DNA of 45,562 nucleotides from Gardnerella vaginalis (lineage in GTDB: Bacteria > Actinomycetota > Actinomycetes > Actinomycetales > Bifidobacteriaceae). The stretch covers positions 36,406 through 81,967 of the forward strand of contig NZ_KQ961858.1 in NCBI RefSeq assembly GCF_001563665.1. The letters are read 5' to 3'. A program made the position numbers and the translations under genes. Numbering within the stretch: the stretch's first letter is position 1; each line of letters starts with the position of its first letter. Positions 35,713 to 45,562 of this stretch are shown here, piece after piece. The notes under the pieces are model-generated. The model saw only the letters and a list, made by a program, of their open reading frames with translations, searched no databases and was not told where the DNA came from.

Positions 35713-38700
35713 GTGCTGGACGTCAACACATTTGACAAATTAAGGATTGGACTGGCTACCGCTGACGACATTCGCGGATGGAGCCACGGTGAAGTAAAGA
35801 AGCCAGAAACCATTAACTACCGTACCTTGAAGCCGGAGAAAGATGGTCTGTTCGGTGAGCAGATTTTCGGACCGACTCGAGATTGGGAATGCGCATGCGG
35901 CAAATATAAGCGCGTGCGTTTTAAGGGAATTGTTTGCGAACGATGCGGTGTAGAGGTTACTCGTAGCCGCGTTCGCCGTGAGCGCATGGGTCACATCGAG
36001 CTTGCAGCTCCTGTGACACATATTTGGTTCTTCAAAGGCGTGCCAAGCCGTTTAGGTTACTTACTTGGTATTGCTCCGAAGAATTTGGAGAAAGTTATCT
36101 ACTTTGCAGCTTATATGGTTACAAGCGTAGATGTTGAGCAGCGTCATCAGGATATGCCTGACTTGCAAGACGAATTTGACACCGAGATTTCAAATCTTGA
36201 AAAGCGCCGCGATAATGAGATTGAATTGCGCGCTAAAAAGGTTGAAGAGGACTTGCGTGAGCTTGAGGAATCAGGCGATACCAAGAGCGGTACCAAAGCT
36301 AAATTGCGTGCAAGTGCAGAGCGCGAAATGTCCACAATTCGCCAGCGTTATGACGAACAAATTAAGCGTTTGGATGCAGTATTCAGCCGCTTTAAGGAAA
36401 TTCGTCCAGGAGATATGGAAGGCGATGTGGACTTGTGGCGTGAAATGGAAGATCGTTACGGCGATTATTTCCAAGGCTGCATGGGCGCTGAAGCTATTAA
36501 GAAGCGTTTGCAAGACTTTGATTTACAGGCTGCTGCAGACGAACTTCGTGAAGAAATTGATAGTGGTTCTGGACAGCGTAAAGCTCGCGCTTTGAAGCGT
36601 TTGAAAGTTGTGAACGCATTCTTAACTACTGGTAATAAGCCAGAAGCTATGGTATTGGATGTTATTCCAGTAATTCCACCAGACTTGCGACCAATGGTTC
36701 AGCTTGATGGTGGTCGTTTCGCAACTTCTGATTTGAACGATTTGTATCGCCGTGTAATCAACCGTAACAATCGTTTGAAGAGGCTGATTGAACTTGGTGC
36801 CCCTGAAATCATGCTTAATAACGAAAAACGCATGCTTCAGGAAGCAGTTGATTCTCTGTTCGACAATGGTCGCCGTGGACGCCCAGTAACTGGCGCATCT
36901 AATCGTCCATTAAAGTCACTTTCAGATATGCTTAAAGGTAAGCAAGGCCGATTCCGCCAAAACTTGCTTGGTAAGCGCGTAGATTACTCTGGTCGTTCTG
37001 TAATTGTTGTTGGTCCAAGCCTTCGCATGCATCAATGCGGTTTGCCTAAGCCAATGGCTTTGGAACTCTTTAAGCCATTCGTTATTAAGCGTTTGGTAGA
37101 TCAGGGATTTGCTCAGAATATGAAGAGCGCTAAGCGATTAGTAGATCGCGGTGATTCTGAAGTTTGGAGCGTTTTGGAAGAAGTTATTTCCGAGCATCCA
37201 GTACTTCTTAACCGTGCTCCTACTCTTCACCGCTTGGGTATTCAAGCATTTGAGCCAATTTTGGTTGAAGGTAAAGCAATCCACCTGCCACCACTTGCTT
37301 GTGCAGCATTTAACGCTGACTTCGATGGTGATCAGATGGCAGTGCATCTACCTCTTTCTGCTGAAGCTCAAGCTGAAGCTCGTACTTTGATGATGGCATC
37401 AGATAATATCTTGAAGCCGGCAGATGGTCACACTGTGACTATGCCTTCTCAGGATATGATTTTGGGTCTTTACTACTTGTCTACAGTAATTGAAGGCGCT
37501 AAGGGTCAAGGCCGCGTATTCTCTTCTCTTGCTGAAGCTCAAATGGCTCTTGATAAGCATGAGATTGATATGCAAGCTAAAGTCTTGATTCGCATGCCTG
37601 AAGATTTCGTTCTTCCTGAAAATTGGGAGCCGAGCGATTTGAAGGTTATTGAGCCTGAAGCTGGTAGCCCAGATGTTGTTCATGAAGAGCGTTTCAAGGA
37701 TGGAACTGTTTTGTTTGCAACGTCTTATGGACGTGTGCTTTTCAACGAAACTTTGCCAGTTGATTATCCATTCGTCAATGAGCAAGTTCCTAAGGGTGTT
37801 CTTTCTAAGATTGTTGACGATATTGCTACTCGCTATCCAACTGCACAAGTTGCTGCTACTTTGGACGCTTTGAAGGATCTTGGCTTCACTCGCGCTCCAT
37901 GGTCTGGAGTAACTATGGCGTTCTCGGATATTGTGCTCCCACCAAATCGCGAGGAAATTGCTCAATATTATGAGAATCAGGCAGCTAAGATCAACATGCG
38001 TTACGAAACAATCGGTGATTTAACTGATGAGGAACGCCGTCAAGAATTGATTAACTTGTGGACTGAGTGCACAGATAAAGTTGCTGAAGCAATGCGTGAA
38101 AACTTCCATGACGATAACAACGTTAACATCATGGTTCAGTCTGGAGCGCGTGGTAACTGGATGCAGATTCGTCAGATTGCGGGTATGCGTGGTTTGGTGG
38201 CTAATCCTAAGGGTGAGATTATTCCTCGTCCTGTGAAGTCTAACTACCGCGATGGCCTTTCAGTCTTGGAGTACTTCATCTCTCAGCACGGTGCTCGTAA
38301 GGGCTTGGCAGATACCGCTTTGCGTACTGCAGAATCTGGTTACTTAACTCGTAAGCTTGTTGATGTTTCACAGGAAGTTATTGTTCGTGAAGAAGATTGC
38401 GGAACTAAGCGTGGTCTTAACATGAAGATTGCAGATCGTGATGCTGATGGCAATTTGACGCTTGTTAAAGCTGCTGATGGTGGACCATATTCTCGTTTGC
38501 TTGCTGCAGATGTGATAGATCCTGTAGATGGCGAAACTGTTTTAGCTAAGCGTGGAGATGCGCTTTCTATGCAGGTTCTGCGCGATTTGGTTGCTCATGG
38601 CGTAGAAGAAGTTAAAGCTCGTTCTGTGCTTACTTGCGAATCTAAGCGTGGAGTTTGTGCAAAATGCTATGGATGGTCTTTGGCTACTAGCCGACTAGTA

Positions 38701-39735
38701 GATGTTGGTGAAGCTGTTGGTATTGTTGCAGCACAGTCAATTGGCGAGCCTGGTACTCAGCTTACTCTTCGTTCCTTCCACTCTGGTGGTGTTGCTTCTG
38801 CTTCCGATATTACTCAGGGTCTTCCTCGTGTTACGGAGCTTTTTGAAGCTCGTACTCCTAAGGGTGAAGCTCCAATTGCAGAGTTCTCTGGAACTGTTGA
38901 GATTCAAGATACTCCAGGTCAAGGCCGAGTAGTCAGGTTGATTCCTGATGATTCTACTGTTGAGCCAATTGAGTATCCTGTAACTCGCCGCGCTCCAATG
39001 TTGGTAAGAGATCATGAGCATGTTGAGGTTGGTACGCAATTTATTGAAGGTTCTGTTGATCCTAAGAAGATTTTGCGAATCCTTGGTACTCGTGCTGCAC
39101 AAGTCAACATTGTTGAGGAAGTTCACAATGTGTATCGTTCTCAGGGTGTAGATATTCACGATAAGCATATTGAGGTTATTGTTCATCAAATGCTTCGCCG
39201 TATTACTGTGATTGATTCAGGAGATACTAATTTGCTCCCAGGCGAGCTTATTGATCAGACGAAGTTCCGTGAGATTAACCTTGAAACCGTGAAGAATGGT
39301 GGCAAGCCTGCTGCTGGTCGTCCAGAGCTTATGGGTATCACTAAGGCTTCTTTGGCTACTGATTCTTGGCTTTCTGCTGCATCGTTCCAGGAAACTACTC
39401 GAGTTCTTACTGAAGCTGCTTTGAGCCAGAAGGAAGATGATCTTAAGGGCTTGAAGGAGAACGTGATTATAGGTAAGCTCATTCCTGCTGGTACAGGTTT
39501 GTCGCGTTACCGTAATTCTAATGTTGACGCAACTCGTGAAGCTCGTGAGAAGATGTATCCAAACTTCGGTTTGAATAATCAAGACAGCACTCCGTCTAAC
39601 TTTGGTGAAACAGATATGGCGGATGTTGATTTCGCGAATATTGATTTCGGAGACATGAGTCTTAACGATGATTTCAACCCTGATGATTTCCTTGACGATC
39701 AAGGTGGTCAGAGTGATTACAACGATGAGTTGTAA
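35713..39735 (+). CDS. rpoC: RNA polymerase beta' subunit
   Basis: A 1340-residue beta' subunit starting at GTG behind an ACAGGACAA site. The first zinc site is Cys60, Cys62, Cys75, Cys78. The catalytic loop [12 protein letters not shown] (residues 534-545) holds the three magnesium-binding Asp residues. The bridge/trigger regions ([28 protein letters not shown]) and the second zinc site (CGTKRGL ... [11 protein letters not shown]) are present. The last ~50 residues are very acidic ([12 protein letters not shown]). It forms one operon with rpoB and ends at a strong terminator. Confidence 0.98.
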   Translation: MLDVNTFDKLRIGLATADDIRGWSHGEVKKPETINYRTLKPEKDGLFGEQIFGPTRDWECACGKYKRVRFKGIVCERCGVEVTRSRVRRERMGHIELAAPVTHIWFFKGVPSRLGYLLGIAPKNLEKVIYFAAYMVTSVDVEQRHQDMPDLQDEFDTEISNLEKRRDNEIELRAKKVEEDLRELEESGDTKSGTKAKLRASAEREMSTIRQRYDEQIKRLDAVFSRFKEIRPGDMEGDVDLWREMEDRYGDYFQGCMGAEAIKKRLQDFDLQAAADELREEIDSGSGQRKARALKRLKVVNAFLTTGNKPEAMVLDVIPVIPPDLRPMVQLDGGRFATSDLNDLYRRVINRNNRLKRLIELGAPEIMLNNEKRMLQEAVDSLFDNGRRGRPVTGASNRPLKSLSDMLKGKQGRFRQNLLGKRVDYSGRSVIVVGPSLRMHQCGLPKPMALELFKPFVIKRLVDQGFAQNMKSAKRLVDRGDSEVWSVLEEVISEHPVLLNRAPTLHRLGIQAFEPILVEGKAIHLPPLACAAFNADFDGDQMAVHLPLSAEAQAEARTLMMASDNILKPADGHTVTMPSQDMILGLYYLSTVIEGAKGQGRVFSSLAEAQMALDKHEIDMQAKVLIRMPEDFVLPENWEPSDLKVIEPEAGSPDVVHEERFKDGTVLFATSYGRVLFNETLPVDYPFVNEQVPKGVLSKIVDDIATRYPTAQVAATLDALKDLGFTRAPWSGVTMAFSDIVLPPNREEIAQYYENQAAKINMRYETIGDLTDEERRQELINLWTECTDKVAEAMRENFHDDNNVNIMVQSGARGNWMQIRQIAGMRGLVANPKGEIIPRPVKSNYRDGLSVLEYFISQHGARKGLADTALRTAESGYLTRKLVDVSQEVIVREEDCGTKRGLNMKIADRDADGNLTLVKAADGGPYSRLLAADVIDPVDGETVLAKRGDALSMQVLRDLVAHGVEEVKARSVLTCESKRGVCAKCYGWSLATSRLVDVGEAVGIVAAQSIGEPGTQLTLRSFHSGGVASASDITQGLPRVTELFEARTPKGEAPIAEFSGTVEIQDTPGQGRVVRLIPDDSTVEPIEYPVTRRAPMLVRDHEHVEVGTQFIEGSVDPKKILRILGTRAAQVNIVEEVHNVYRSQGVDIHDKHIEVIVHQMLRRITVIDSGDTNLLPGELIDQTKFREINLETVKNGGKPAAGRPELMGITKASLATDSWLSAASFQETTRVLTEAALSQKEDDLKGLKENVIIGKLIPAGTGLSRYRNSNVDATREAREKMYPNFGLNNQDSTPSNFGETDMADVDFANIDFGDMSLNDDFNPDDFLDDQGGQSDYNDEL

Positions 39736-39758
39736 ACATTAGTTGAAGATTGAAATTT

Positions 39759-39807
39759 AAGCTCAGCTAAGTGGATTGTTAATGCGATTCACTTAACTGA
39801 GCTTTTT
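39759..39807 (+). terminator. Intrinsic terminator of rpoBC
   Basis: AAGCTCAGcTAAGTG (39759-39773) pairs with CACTTAaCTGAGCTT (39790-39804), one internal mismatch, and is followed by TTTTTG. Confidence 0.93.
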
Positions 39808-39856
39808 GTTTTGATTTTGTTTTGATTTTAGTTAAATTTTGGGGAATAACCTTAAA

Positions 39857-39889
39857 TTTTAGTTTGATTTTAGTTTGATTTTAGTTTGA
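39857..39889. repeat. 11-bp tandem repeat after rpoC
   Basis: Three exact copies of TTTTAGTTTGA in the gap between the convergent rpoC and MFS genes. Confidence 0.9.
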
Positions 39890-39906
39890 TTTAGAACGTT
39901 GATATT

Positions 39907-40035
39907 TTAGAGCTTTAGTAATATAACTTTGCACTTAGCACTTTAGCAACAGAACCATAGAACTCTAGAACTCTAGAAATATAGAACTATAGAACCATAG
40001 AACCATAGTACTAGCACGTTAGAGCTTTAGTAATA
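39907..40035. repeat. 8-bp repeat array flanked by 17-bp direct repeats
   Basis: An array of seven AACCATAG/AACTCTAG-type octamers (39953-40008) lies between two identical 17-base copies of TTAGAGCTTTAGTAATA (39907-39923 and 40019-40035). It is noncoding and ends just past the 3' end of the MFS gene. Confidence 0.88.
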
Positions 40036-40040
40036 AAACT

Positions 40041-41774
40041 CTAGTATTGAGCGTGAGTGTGATCGTGCATCACGTCTTTATTTTCAGAAGCATGCGGAAT
40101 ATGCAATACTTTCATTCTTGCAATCGCTCTTCGCGCCAGAGCGTGAGCAGATCCTGCACCTTCGCCTTTAATTCCAAAAATCACGATTGCTGCCATAATC
40201 GCTGTAATAATAGCGCTAATTCTAAGAGTCCACTGTACTCCAAAAATGCTTGCAGCTACGTCTGCAGCATGCCCTGAGCCTGCATAAGCATGTTTCCAGG
40301 TAGTTAGTGCAGTCATTGTTACAACTAGCACAGGAGCGCCAATTGCGCCCCAAAGTTGGCGCATTGTATTAGTTACAGCAGATCCATCTCCAAGTTCTTC
40401 GTGCTGTAAGCAATTTAGCGACCATGTTGTTATAGGCATGAGCAAGAATCCCATGCCAATCTGCCTAGTGAATTGCCAAATAGAAATCCACCAAATCCAT
40501 GTGTGCATATCTATAAGACTCATCATAACCGTGCCGAAAAGTAATATAAGAGATCCTGCCATTGCAACAGGTCTAACGCCGAGTCTGTCAAGCATACGAC
40601 CTCCTGCGAATTGTGAAATTGCCATTCCAAATGCGCCCGGAAGTAATATAAGACCACTCATAGTTGCGCTAAATCCGCGATCGTCTTGGATATAAAGCGG
40701 TATAAGTACCATAATCGAGCTGAAAGCGAAGAATGTTAAGCAAGCACAAATAGTTCCGATTGTGAAGTATTTATTTTTCAATACACTTAAGCCAAGGAGG
40801 GGGAGTTTTCCACGTTTTTGTTCGAGTAATTGCCTTGTTACGAACCATATGATTCCGATTGATCCGATTATCATAGGAGCAAACGCCATTGGGTGAGTGA
40901 TTCCGTATGCTTCAATATTTGTGAATCCAAACATAACTCCGCCAAACCCGATAATTGAAAGGCTTACGGAGAAGAAGTCTGCTTTAGCTGTTTTATCTTG
41001 TTCGCCGAAATTATGTAATAGGAATGTAGAAAGAATTATAGAAATAATACCTATGATTGTTAAGGAGAAGAATATTGAACGCCAACCGTTAAAATCTGTT
41101 TGTAAACCTCCGATAGTTGGTCCAATTGCAGGCGCAATACTCATTGCCATTCCAACGCTTCCCATTGCCATTCCTCTTCTAGTTAGTGGGAAAACGGAGA
41201 ATACTGTGATTTGTAACACTGGCCACATAACGCCTGTTCCAACTGCTTCTAGAGTGCGTCCGATTAGCGCCATAATGAAGTCGTTGCTGAGCCAAGCGAA
41301 TATAGATCCTATTGTGAATAAACACATAGATGTTATTACTATTTGTCTAGTTGAAAATCTTCTTGTTAAGAATGCTGTTAGTGGTACCATAATTGCCATA
41401 ATCAGCTGGAAGATTGATGTAAGCCATTGTCCGGTTGTGACGTTTATGTTGAATTCTCGAACAATAGTCGGTAGTGCTGCTGTTAGCTGTAATTGAGCGA
41501 AGTTGCCTATAAACGTTATGAAAGTGAGTATTGCTAAAGAGATTAAAGCAGGACGAGTTAAGTGATTGTTGTTGTATGCTTCTTCACCTGTTAAAGCGTG
41601 GCTTAGTTTATTTTTATTATGCTTATTTCTAGTTGATTTTTTACTGTTAGGCGAAATGTTTGCAATAGAAATATTGCTAGATTTATTACTAGAAGATTCA
41701 GCATGGCTCGATTCAGCATGGCTCGATTCAGCATTGTGCAAAGATTTTTTATTTAGCCATGATGATAACGTCAC
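40041..41774 (-). CDS. MFS drug transporter (DHA2/EmrB-QacA type)
   Basis: A 577-residue, probably 14-segment transporter. Landmarks: FAQLQLTAALPTIVREF in the first segment, motif A-like FLTRRFSTRQIVI, motif C-like MSIAPAIGPTIGG, and a DRLGVRPVAM loop. Such proteins export drugs or host compounds by proton antiport; the substrate is unknown. The start is GTG at 41774 with AAAGGAT upstream. The ~75-residue N-terminal tail includes HAESS repeats from a 15-base unit (41695-41734). It is convergent with rpoC and downstream of the Rpf-like gene on the same strand, with a 235-base gap of degenerate CTCAAGTAAAT/TCTTGCTCAAG repeats (41880-42000). Confidence 0.88.
   Translation of the reverse strand: MTLSSWLNKKSLHNAESSHAESSHAESSSNKSSNISIANISPNSKKSTRNKHNKNKLSHALTGEEAYNNNHLTRPALISLAILTFITFIGNFAQLQLTAALPTIVREFNINVTTGQWLTSIFQLIMAIMVPLTAFLTRRFSTRQIVITSMCLFTIGSIFAWLSNDFIMALIGRTLEAVGTGVMWPVLQITVFSVFPLTRRGMAMGSVGMAMSIAPAIGPTIGGLQTDFNGWRSIFFSLTIIGIISIILSTFLLHNFGEQDKTAKADFFSVSLSIIGFGGVMFGFTNIEAYGITHPMAFAPMIIGSIGIIWFVTRQLLEQKRGKLPLLGLSVLKNKYFTIGTICACLTFFAFSSIMVLIPLYIQDDRGFSATMSGLILLPGAFGMAISQFAGGRMLDRLGVRPVAMAGSLILLFGTVMMSLIDMHTWIWWISIWQFTRQIGMGFLLMPITTWSLNCLQHEELGDGSAVTNTMRQLWGAIGAPVLVVTMTALTTWKHAYAGSGHAADVAASIFGVQWTLRISAIITAIMAAIVIFGIKGEGAGSAHALARRAIARMKVLHIPHASENKDVMHDHTHAQY
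41695..41734 (-). repeat. 15-bp in-frame tandem repeat in MFS gene
   Basis: About 2.7 copies of a 15-base unit encode repeated AESSH near the N-terminus. Confidence 0.9.
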
Positions 41775-42009
41775 GTTTTAATCCTTTCATAAGATAGACA
41801 GTCTTTTAAAAGCCTTCTGTTTTACTTCTAAGAGAAGACTTATAACGAAGTATAAAAGCAAAGCGAAAACTTAAGCGAAAACTTTTTATATCAAAGACAA
41901 GTAAAGACTTAAGTGAATCCGATTTAAGTGAATCCAACTCAAGTAGATTTTGCTTGAATCTAAATCTTACTCAAGCTAAATCTTGCTCAAGTAAATTCTA
42001 ACGCGCTAA

Positions 42010-42996
42010 TCAGTAGTTGTGGTGTTTCATCCAATAGCTATAAGCGCCTTGAATTGAGCCGTATCTTCCATTGCAATAATTCCAGAACCATCTAAGCTGA
42101 GTTTGATAGTTGGTTGCCCAATCAGCGCCTGCTGAAGACATTTTCCTACCGGGAAGAGCTTGTGGTAAACCGTATGCTCCAGAAGGATTCATAGCATTAA
42201 CGCGCCAGCCGGATTCATGTGTAATAATAAATACTGTAGCTGTAAAATCTGCTTCACTGTATCCATTTGAAATAAGCCAATTATGCGCCCATTCTTGCAT
42301 TTCTCCTGCCGGAACAGTTGTGCCAATGCTAAATTCTTCTGCAGAATCCGCTCTAGAGCCACCAGTTCCCACAAGTACTACTTTATCTGTTGGAGCTTTT
42401 TTAACGTAAGATGCAAAGATATTAGACGAAACAACTTTATTTCCAGCATGTCTAACTATTTTCGTTGTTTCCATAACACCGTTAGCACCCTCTTGTTGTA
42501 CTTTCTCAGTACCTTTTGGAAGGGAAGTGGTTTCCTTCTTAACAGTGTTAAATGCAATAGGCTCATCTGATGTTTCGAGTTTAGCGCCAGTTCGTTGAAT
42601 GTTAATAACAGTGGATTCACTAACTTTTGTATCTAGCGAAGGAGTTACTACATCATGAGGTTCAAGAGTGATATCTCCGGCTTTTAACACGGAACGCACG
42701 TCAGTGAATTTAGTTCCTAAAACAGTGCGGTTATGCCCGTTTATAACAACAGTAACGTATGAAGTGTTGCTGTTAAGCACATCACGAGTAGCTCCACGGG
42801 AAACAGTATTAAAGTCTTCTGTTGCTGAATAAGAAGTTACGGCAGTTGTATGGGAGGTTGTTGACTCGTAAAAATTTCGAGAAACAACGCAAAGTACCAC
42901 TAGAGCTACTACGCTTGTGATTGCTGAAATCACCATAATCCATTGGCGAATACTAAGCGATGTAAGCGTGACTGTATGCTTGCGGTGACTTGCCAT
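42010..42996 (-). CDS. G5-domain cell-wall lytic transglycosylase (Rpf-like)
   Basis: A 328-residue exported protein. A membrane segment (about 18-41) is followed by a DUF348-type repeat (TVVINGHNRTVLGTKFTDV), a G5 domain (EPIAFNTVKKETTSLPKGTEKVQQEG, landmark near 140-165) and, from about residue 222, a transglycosylase-like domain. That domain has the catalytic ITHESGW (Glu261) and NPSGAYGLPQALPG. The layout is that of actinobacterial resuscitation-promoting factor/aggregation-promoting proteins, which cut peptidoglycan. The C-terminal domain is lysozyme-like rather than the classic Rpf domain, so a growth-resuscitation role is not assured. Confidence 0.85.
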   Translation of the reverse strand: MASHRKHTVTLTSLSIRQWIMVISAITSVVALVVLCVVSRNFYESTTSHTTAVTSYSATEDFNTVSRGATRDVLNSNTSYVTVVINGHNRTVLGTKFTDVRSVLKAGDITLEPHDVVTPSLDTKVSESTVINIQRTGAKLETSDEPIAFNTVKKETTSLPKGTEKVQQEGANGVMETTKIVRHAGNKVVSSNIFASYVKKAPTDKVVLVGTGGSRADSAEEFSIGTTVPAGEMQEWAHNWLISNGYSEADFTATVFIITHESGWRVNAMNPSGAYGLPQALPGRKMSSAGADWATNYQTQLRWFWNYCNGRYGSIQGAYSYWMKHHNY

Positions 42997-43302
42997 ATCC
43001 CTCCCACTCTTGAATGAACTTTAGCTAGTTTTGTGATTAGTTTTCAATCAATAGCTGAAAATACAAACTGTTTATATTCTAATATCACGTAAAGAGAAGG
43101 GCAGTATTTCAAGGATTGATTGATTTTTATTTTAATCACTGTTTAATATTGTTAGTTTGCTGTTAGATTTGTTTTTGCTTTAATGTTTTTACTTTCCGTT
43201 ATTTGTTTTTTACTTTTTGTTTAACGTTTTCGTTTACCTGTTTAACGTTTCTGCTTTTCGCTTTTTGCTTTCGTTTTCTCTTCTTTGTTGTTGCTTTTGC
43301 TG
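42997..43302. other. 306-bp noncoding gap upstream of Rpf-like gene
   Basis: A very T-rich stretch on the plus strand with degenerate TTTAACGTTT and TTTGCTTT units (43215-43290). It must contain the promoter of the Rpf-like gene (minus). I see no gene, tRNA or clear terminator. Confidence 0.5.
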
Positions 43303-43698
43303 TTAGTTTTCGTTAGTGTTACCTGCATTAGCTGCGTTATCTTCATCTTCTGCGTTATTTTCGGCTTCTTCTTTCACAACGACTTTCTTAGCTTCGTTTA
43401 CAACCATTTCTAAATCATTTTCGCTTATAGATCCTTTGTGATCCCATATTTCTAAGCGATTTTTTATGACTTTAATAGTCGGAATTGAACGGATCCCAGC
43501 TTCTTGAGCTATTTGTTGATTTTCGTCAATATCTATTTTAATAAAAGTTATTTCTGGATGATTATCACTAACCTTCTCGTAAATCGGTCCAAAAGCTCGG
43601 CATGGAGCGCACCACTTCGCCCAAAAATCCACGAAAACAATTTCGTTAGAGTTGATAATCGAATTAAAATCTTCTTGTTTTGCGTGTATAACTGCCAT
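43303..43698 (-). CDS. Thioredoxin with CAPC active site
   Basis: A 131-residue thioredoxin-fold protein. The active site reads FWAKWCAPCRAF (Cys30, Cys33), with Ala in place of the usual Gly of CGPC. The cis-proline is present (IRSIPTIKV). After residue 108 comes an acidic Asn/Asp/Glu tail not found in typical thioredoxins. AAGGAG lies before the ATG. It would reduce disulfides in the cytoplasm; Ala in the motif may shift the redox potential. It stands alone, divergent from serS. Confidence 0.9.
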   Translation of the reverse strand: MAVIHAKQEDFNSIINSNEIVFVDFWAKWCAPCRAFGPIYEKVSDNHPEITFIKIDIDENQQIAQEAGIRSIPTIKVIKNRLEIWDHKGSISENDLEMVVNEAKKVVVKEEAENNAEDEDNAANAGNTNEN

Positions 43699-43728
43699 TT
43701 TTACTCCTTAATATTAGTTTGTATGAAA

Positions 43729-43760
43729 TTTTGTTTGCAATTTTGTTTGCAATTTTGTTT
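43729..43760. repeat. 12-bp tandem repeat upstream of thioredoxin gene
   Basis: About 2.7 copies of TTTTGTTTGCAA, 30 bases before the thioredoxin start, in its probable leader. Confidence 0.9.
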
Positions 43761-43821
43761 AATCTTCAAAATCGTATTAAGTTTTAGTTTTTCAACATTG
43801 AATCTAACTTAACACATTTTA

Positions 43822-43900
43822 ATTCAATCAATAAAAGCAAGTATACACTATCTCTTATTCAATCAATAAAAGCAAGTATACACTATCTCTTATTCAATCA
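43822..43900. repeat. Exact 35-bp tandem duplication in thioredoxin/serS divergent region
   Basis: Two identical 35-base units (43822-43856, 43857-43891) plus the first nine bases of a third. Each unit holds GTATAC, reading TATACT on the minus strand, a possible -10 element. Confidence 0.95.
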
Positions 43901-43931
43901 TCTGTCTTCTTACGGCATTACTCTAGGAAAC

Positions 43932-45218
43932 ATGCTTGATATCCAATTTATTCGTGAACATGCCGACATTGTAAAGGAATCGCAGCGTAAACGTGGCGAG
44001 TCTGTTGAATTAGTCGATGAAGTATTGCGCGCCGATGATTTGCGCCGCACGTCATTAAAAGCGTTTGAAGAAGCTCGCTCGCAGCAGAAGGCGATTGGTA
44101 AAAAGGTTGCATCTGCAAATGAATCTGAAAAAGCTGCTCTTATTGCAGAAACTAAAGAATTAGCTCAGAAAGTAGCTGAATTTAAAGCCGAATCCGAAAA
44201 AGCTACTGCAGACTACACAACAGCTATGTGGAAGCTTTCAAACATTGTTGAAGATGAAGCTCCAGAAGGCGGAGAAGACGACTACGTTGTAGTTAAGAAG
44301 GTTGGTACACCTCGCGATTTTGCAGCTGAAGGTTTTGAGCCTAAAGATCATTTAACTCTTGGTACAGGCGTTGCAGGAATTGATATGCGCAGAGGTGTAA
44401 AAGTTGCAGGCTCTCGTTTCTACTTCTTGCGTGGTTCTGTTGCTCGTTTGCAAATCGCAATGCTTACAATGGCTGTAGATCAAGCTGAAGAGCATGGTTT
44501 TACTCTTGCGATTACGCCAACTCTTGTTCGTCCAGAAGTTATGCGCGGAACTGGTTTCTTAAATTCTCATGCAGATGAAATTTATCGCCTTCGTGAACCA
44601 GACGATCAGTATTTGGTAGGTACTTCTGAGGTTGCTTTGGCTGGCATGCATGAAGATGAAATCCTAGACTTAAGTAACGGTGCTTTGCGTTACTGTGGAT
44701 GGTCTAGCTGCTATCGCCGTGAAGCTGGCGCTGCTGGTAAAGATACATCTGGAATTATTCGCGTGCATCAATTCGATAAAGTTGAAATGTTCGTATATTG
44801 CAAGCAGGAAGATTCTCGCGCTGAGCATCAAAAGCTACTTGGAATGGAACAAGAAATGCTTGCTAAAGTGGAAGTTCCTTACAGGATTATTGATACAGCT
44901 GCAGGAGATCTTGGTTCTTCTGCTGCTCGTAAGTTTGATTGCGAAGCATGGGTTCCAACTCAGGGACGCTACCGTGAGTTGACTTCTACGTCTAATTGCA
45001 CTGAGTATCAAGCTCGCCGTTTGAATGTGCGTGAGCGCATGGAAGATGGTGGTACTCGACCAGTGAGCACTTTGAATGGTACTTTAGCTACTACGCGCTG
45101 GCTTGTGGCTATTCTTGAGAATCATCAACACGAAGATGGCTCGATTGATATTCCTAAAGCTATGCAGCCTTATATGGGTGGCAAAGAGGTGATTGAGCCA
45201 ACTAAGTGGGAAGCGTGA
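43932..45218 (+). CDS. serS: Seryl-tRNA synthetase
   Basis: A 428-residue class II synthetase that charges tRNA-Ser. The N-terminal coiled-coil arm (about 25-110) recognises the long variable arm of tRNA-Ser. Class II motifs are visible: [32 protein letters not shown] (motif 2) and [14 protein letters not shown], then [18 protein letters not shown] (motif 3). The ATG at 43932 follows TAGGAAAC. A tRNA-Ser gene lies 131 bases downstream. Confidence 0.97.
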   Translation: MLDIQFIREHADIVKESQRKRGESVELVDEVLRADDLRRTSLKAFEEARSQQKAIGKKVASANESEKAALIAETKELAQKVAEFKAESEKATADYTTAMWKLSNIVEDEAPEGGEDDYVVVKKVGTPRDFAAEGFEPKDHLTLGTGVAGIDMRRGVKVAGSRFYFLRGSVARLQIAMLTMAVDQAEEHGFTLAITPTLVRPEVMRGTGFLNSHADEIYRLREPDDQYLVGTSEVALAGMHEDEILDLSNGALRYCGWSSCYRREAGAAGKDTSGIIRVHQFDKVEMFVYCKQEDSRAEHQKLLGMEQEMLAKVEVPYRIIDTAAGDLGSSAARKFDCEAWVPTQGRYRELTSTSNCTEYQARRLNVRERMEDGGTRPVSTLNGTLATTRWLVAILENHQHEDGSIDIPKAMQPYMGGKEVIEPTKWEA

Positions 45219-45349
45219 GTGTAACGTTTCGCGCGTTGTGAGTGTTTGGAGTGTTTCATTCTAACGTTGCGAGTGTTTCGTTCCATGCATGATGATATGC
45301 TTTCCACTTGTGCGTTGTGAGCAGATTTATTTGTGCTCTATGCGCCAAT

Positions 45350-45434
45350 GGATGGGTGTCCGAGCGGTCTAAGGAGACGGTCTTGAAAACCGTTGTAGGG
45401 AAACCTACCGCGAGTTCGAATCTCGCCTCATCCG
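45350..45434 (+). tRNA. tRNA-Ser (anticodon TGA)
   Basis: An 85-base class II tRNA. GGATGGG pairs with CTCATCC (one G-U), G is the discriminator, and the anticodon loop CTTGAAA gives TGA. It lies just downstream of serS. Confidence 0.95.
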
Positions 45435-45440
45435 CGAATA

Positions 45441-45473
45441 GGGTTTCTAGCAAATCGTTAGAAGCCCTTTTTT
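45441..45473 (+). terminator. Intrinsic terminator of tRNA-Ser(TGA)
   Basis: GGGTTTCTAGC pairs with GTTAGAAGCCC and is followed by six T. The hairpin and the ~25 bases after it match the terminator region of tRNA-Ser(GGA) at 18338-18396. Confidence 0.9.
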
Positions 45474-45531
45474 CATGCTGAAAACCCTTGAAATATCAAC
45501 GTTTTTGGCTTGTTTTCAGTGTTCTTGGGTT

Positions 45532-45560
45532 TGTGAGGTGTGGGAATTACTTACCTCACA
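45532..45560. repeat. Inverted repeat at right edge
   Basis: TGTGAGGT (45532-45539) and ACCTCACA (45553-45560) form a perfect 8-base inverted repeat with a 13-base spacer, as in an operator or a hairpin. What follows is outside the window. Confidence 0.6.
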
Positions 45561-45562
45561 GG

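Noticed and set aside
39953..40008. Octamer array considered as a CRISPR array
   Set aside because: The unit is 8 bases, contiguous and without spacers; there are no cas genes. It is a simple tandem repeat.
43822..43900. 35-bp duplication considered as a CRISPR or origin iteron array
   Set aside because: Units are directly adjacent without spacers, only two copies exist, and no cas, rep or dnaA gene is nearby.
45256..45453. Minus-strand 65-codon frame near the right end
   Set aside because: It overlaps tRNA-Ser(TGA), and its sequence resembles peptides often mis-called over tRNA genes.

Overview
The window looks like a chromosomal segment of a low-GC member of the Bifidobacteriaceae, most likely Gardnerella. 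The housekeeping order coaD - SepIVA-like coiled coil - DUF177 - rpmF - rnc is actinobacterial, and the RNA polymerase, tRNA and ribosomal protein genes are complete. However, the DNA is much more A+T-rich than most actinobacteria. The genus is inferred from protein and gene-order resemblance, not from a database search.

Left part (1-18322): a cell-surface glycan region. It starts with the 5' part of a secreted GH25 muramidase running off the left edge. Next come a polyprenyl-phosphate glycosyltransferase with a GT-C-like membrane protein, then a phosphocholine (lic-type) set: a LicB-like choline permease, a HTH-LicC-LicA fusion, and a LicD phosphotransferase. These are followed by a double-domain GT2 protein, an O-antigen/teichoic-acid type ABC exporter with a Wzt-like carbohydrate-binding tail, a GlfT2-like galactofuranosyltransferase, UDP-galactopyranose mutase, and a dTDP-glucose 4,6-dehydratase. 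Together they predict a galactofuranose-containing polymer, exported by the ABC pair and decorated with phosphocholine. The genes form short units on alternating strands rather than one operon. This locus is the strongest candidate for a little-described system.

Middle part (18364-31781): tRNA-Ser(GGA), recG, an HTH-PfkB (pseudouridine-kinase-like) gene coupled to an MFS transporter, the coaD-to-rnc block, and a tRNA-Tyr/Thr/Met-rpmG unit. An ACT-domain/DUF711 pair, a TrmL-like tRNA methyltransferase and an unrecognised membrane-anchored protein follow.

Right part (31782-45562): rpoB-rpoC with a clear terminator, a 14-TM-type MFS drug transporter, a G5/transglycosylase (Rpf-like) cell-wall protein, a thioredoxin with a CAPC active site, serS, and tRNA-Ser(TGA).

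A theme across the window is short tandem repeats. They occur in frame inside or at the ends of many genes (recG, coaD, the SepIVA-like gene, both MFS genes, the Wzt-like gene) and in the gaps between genes (upstream of licB, after rpoC, between the thioredoxin gene and serS). This suggests an elevated level of replication slippage, with possible effects on protein length and expression.
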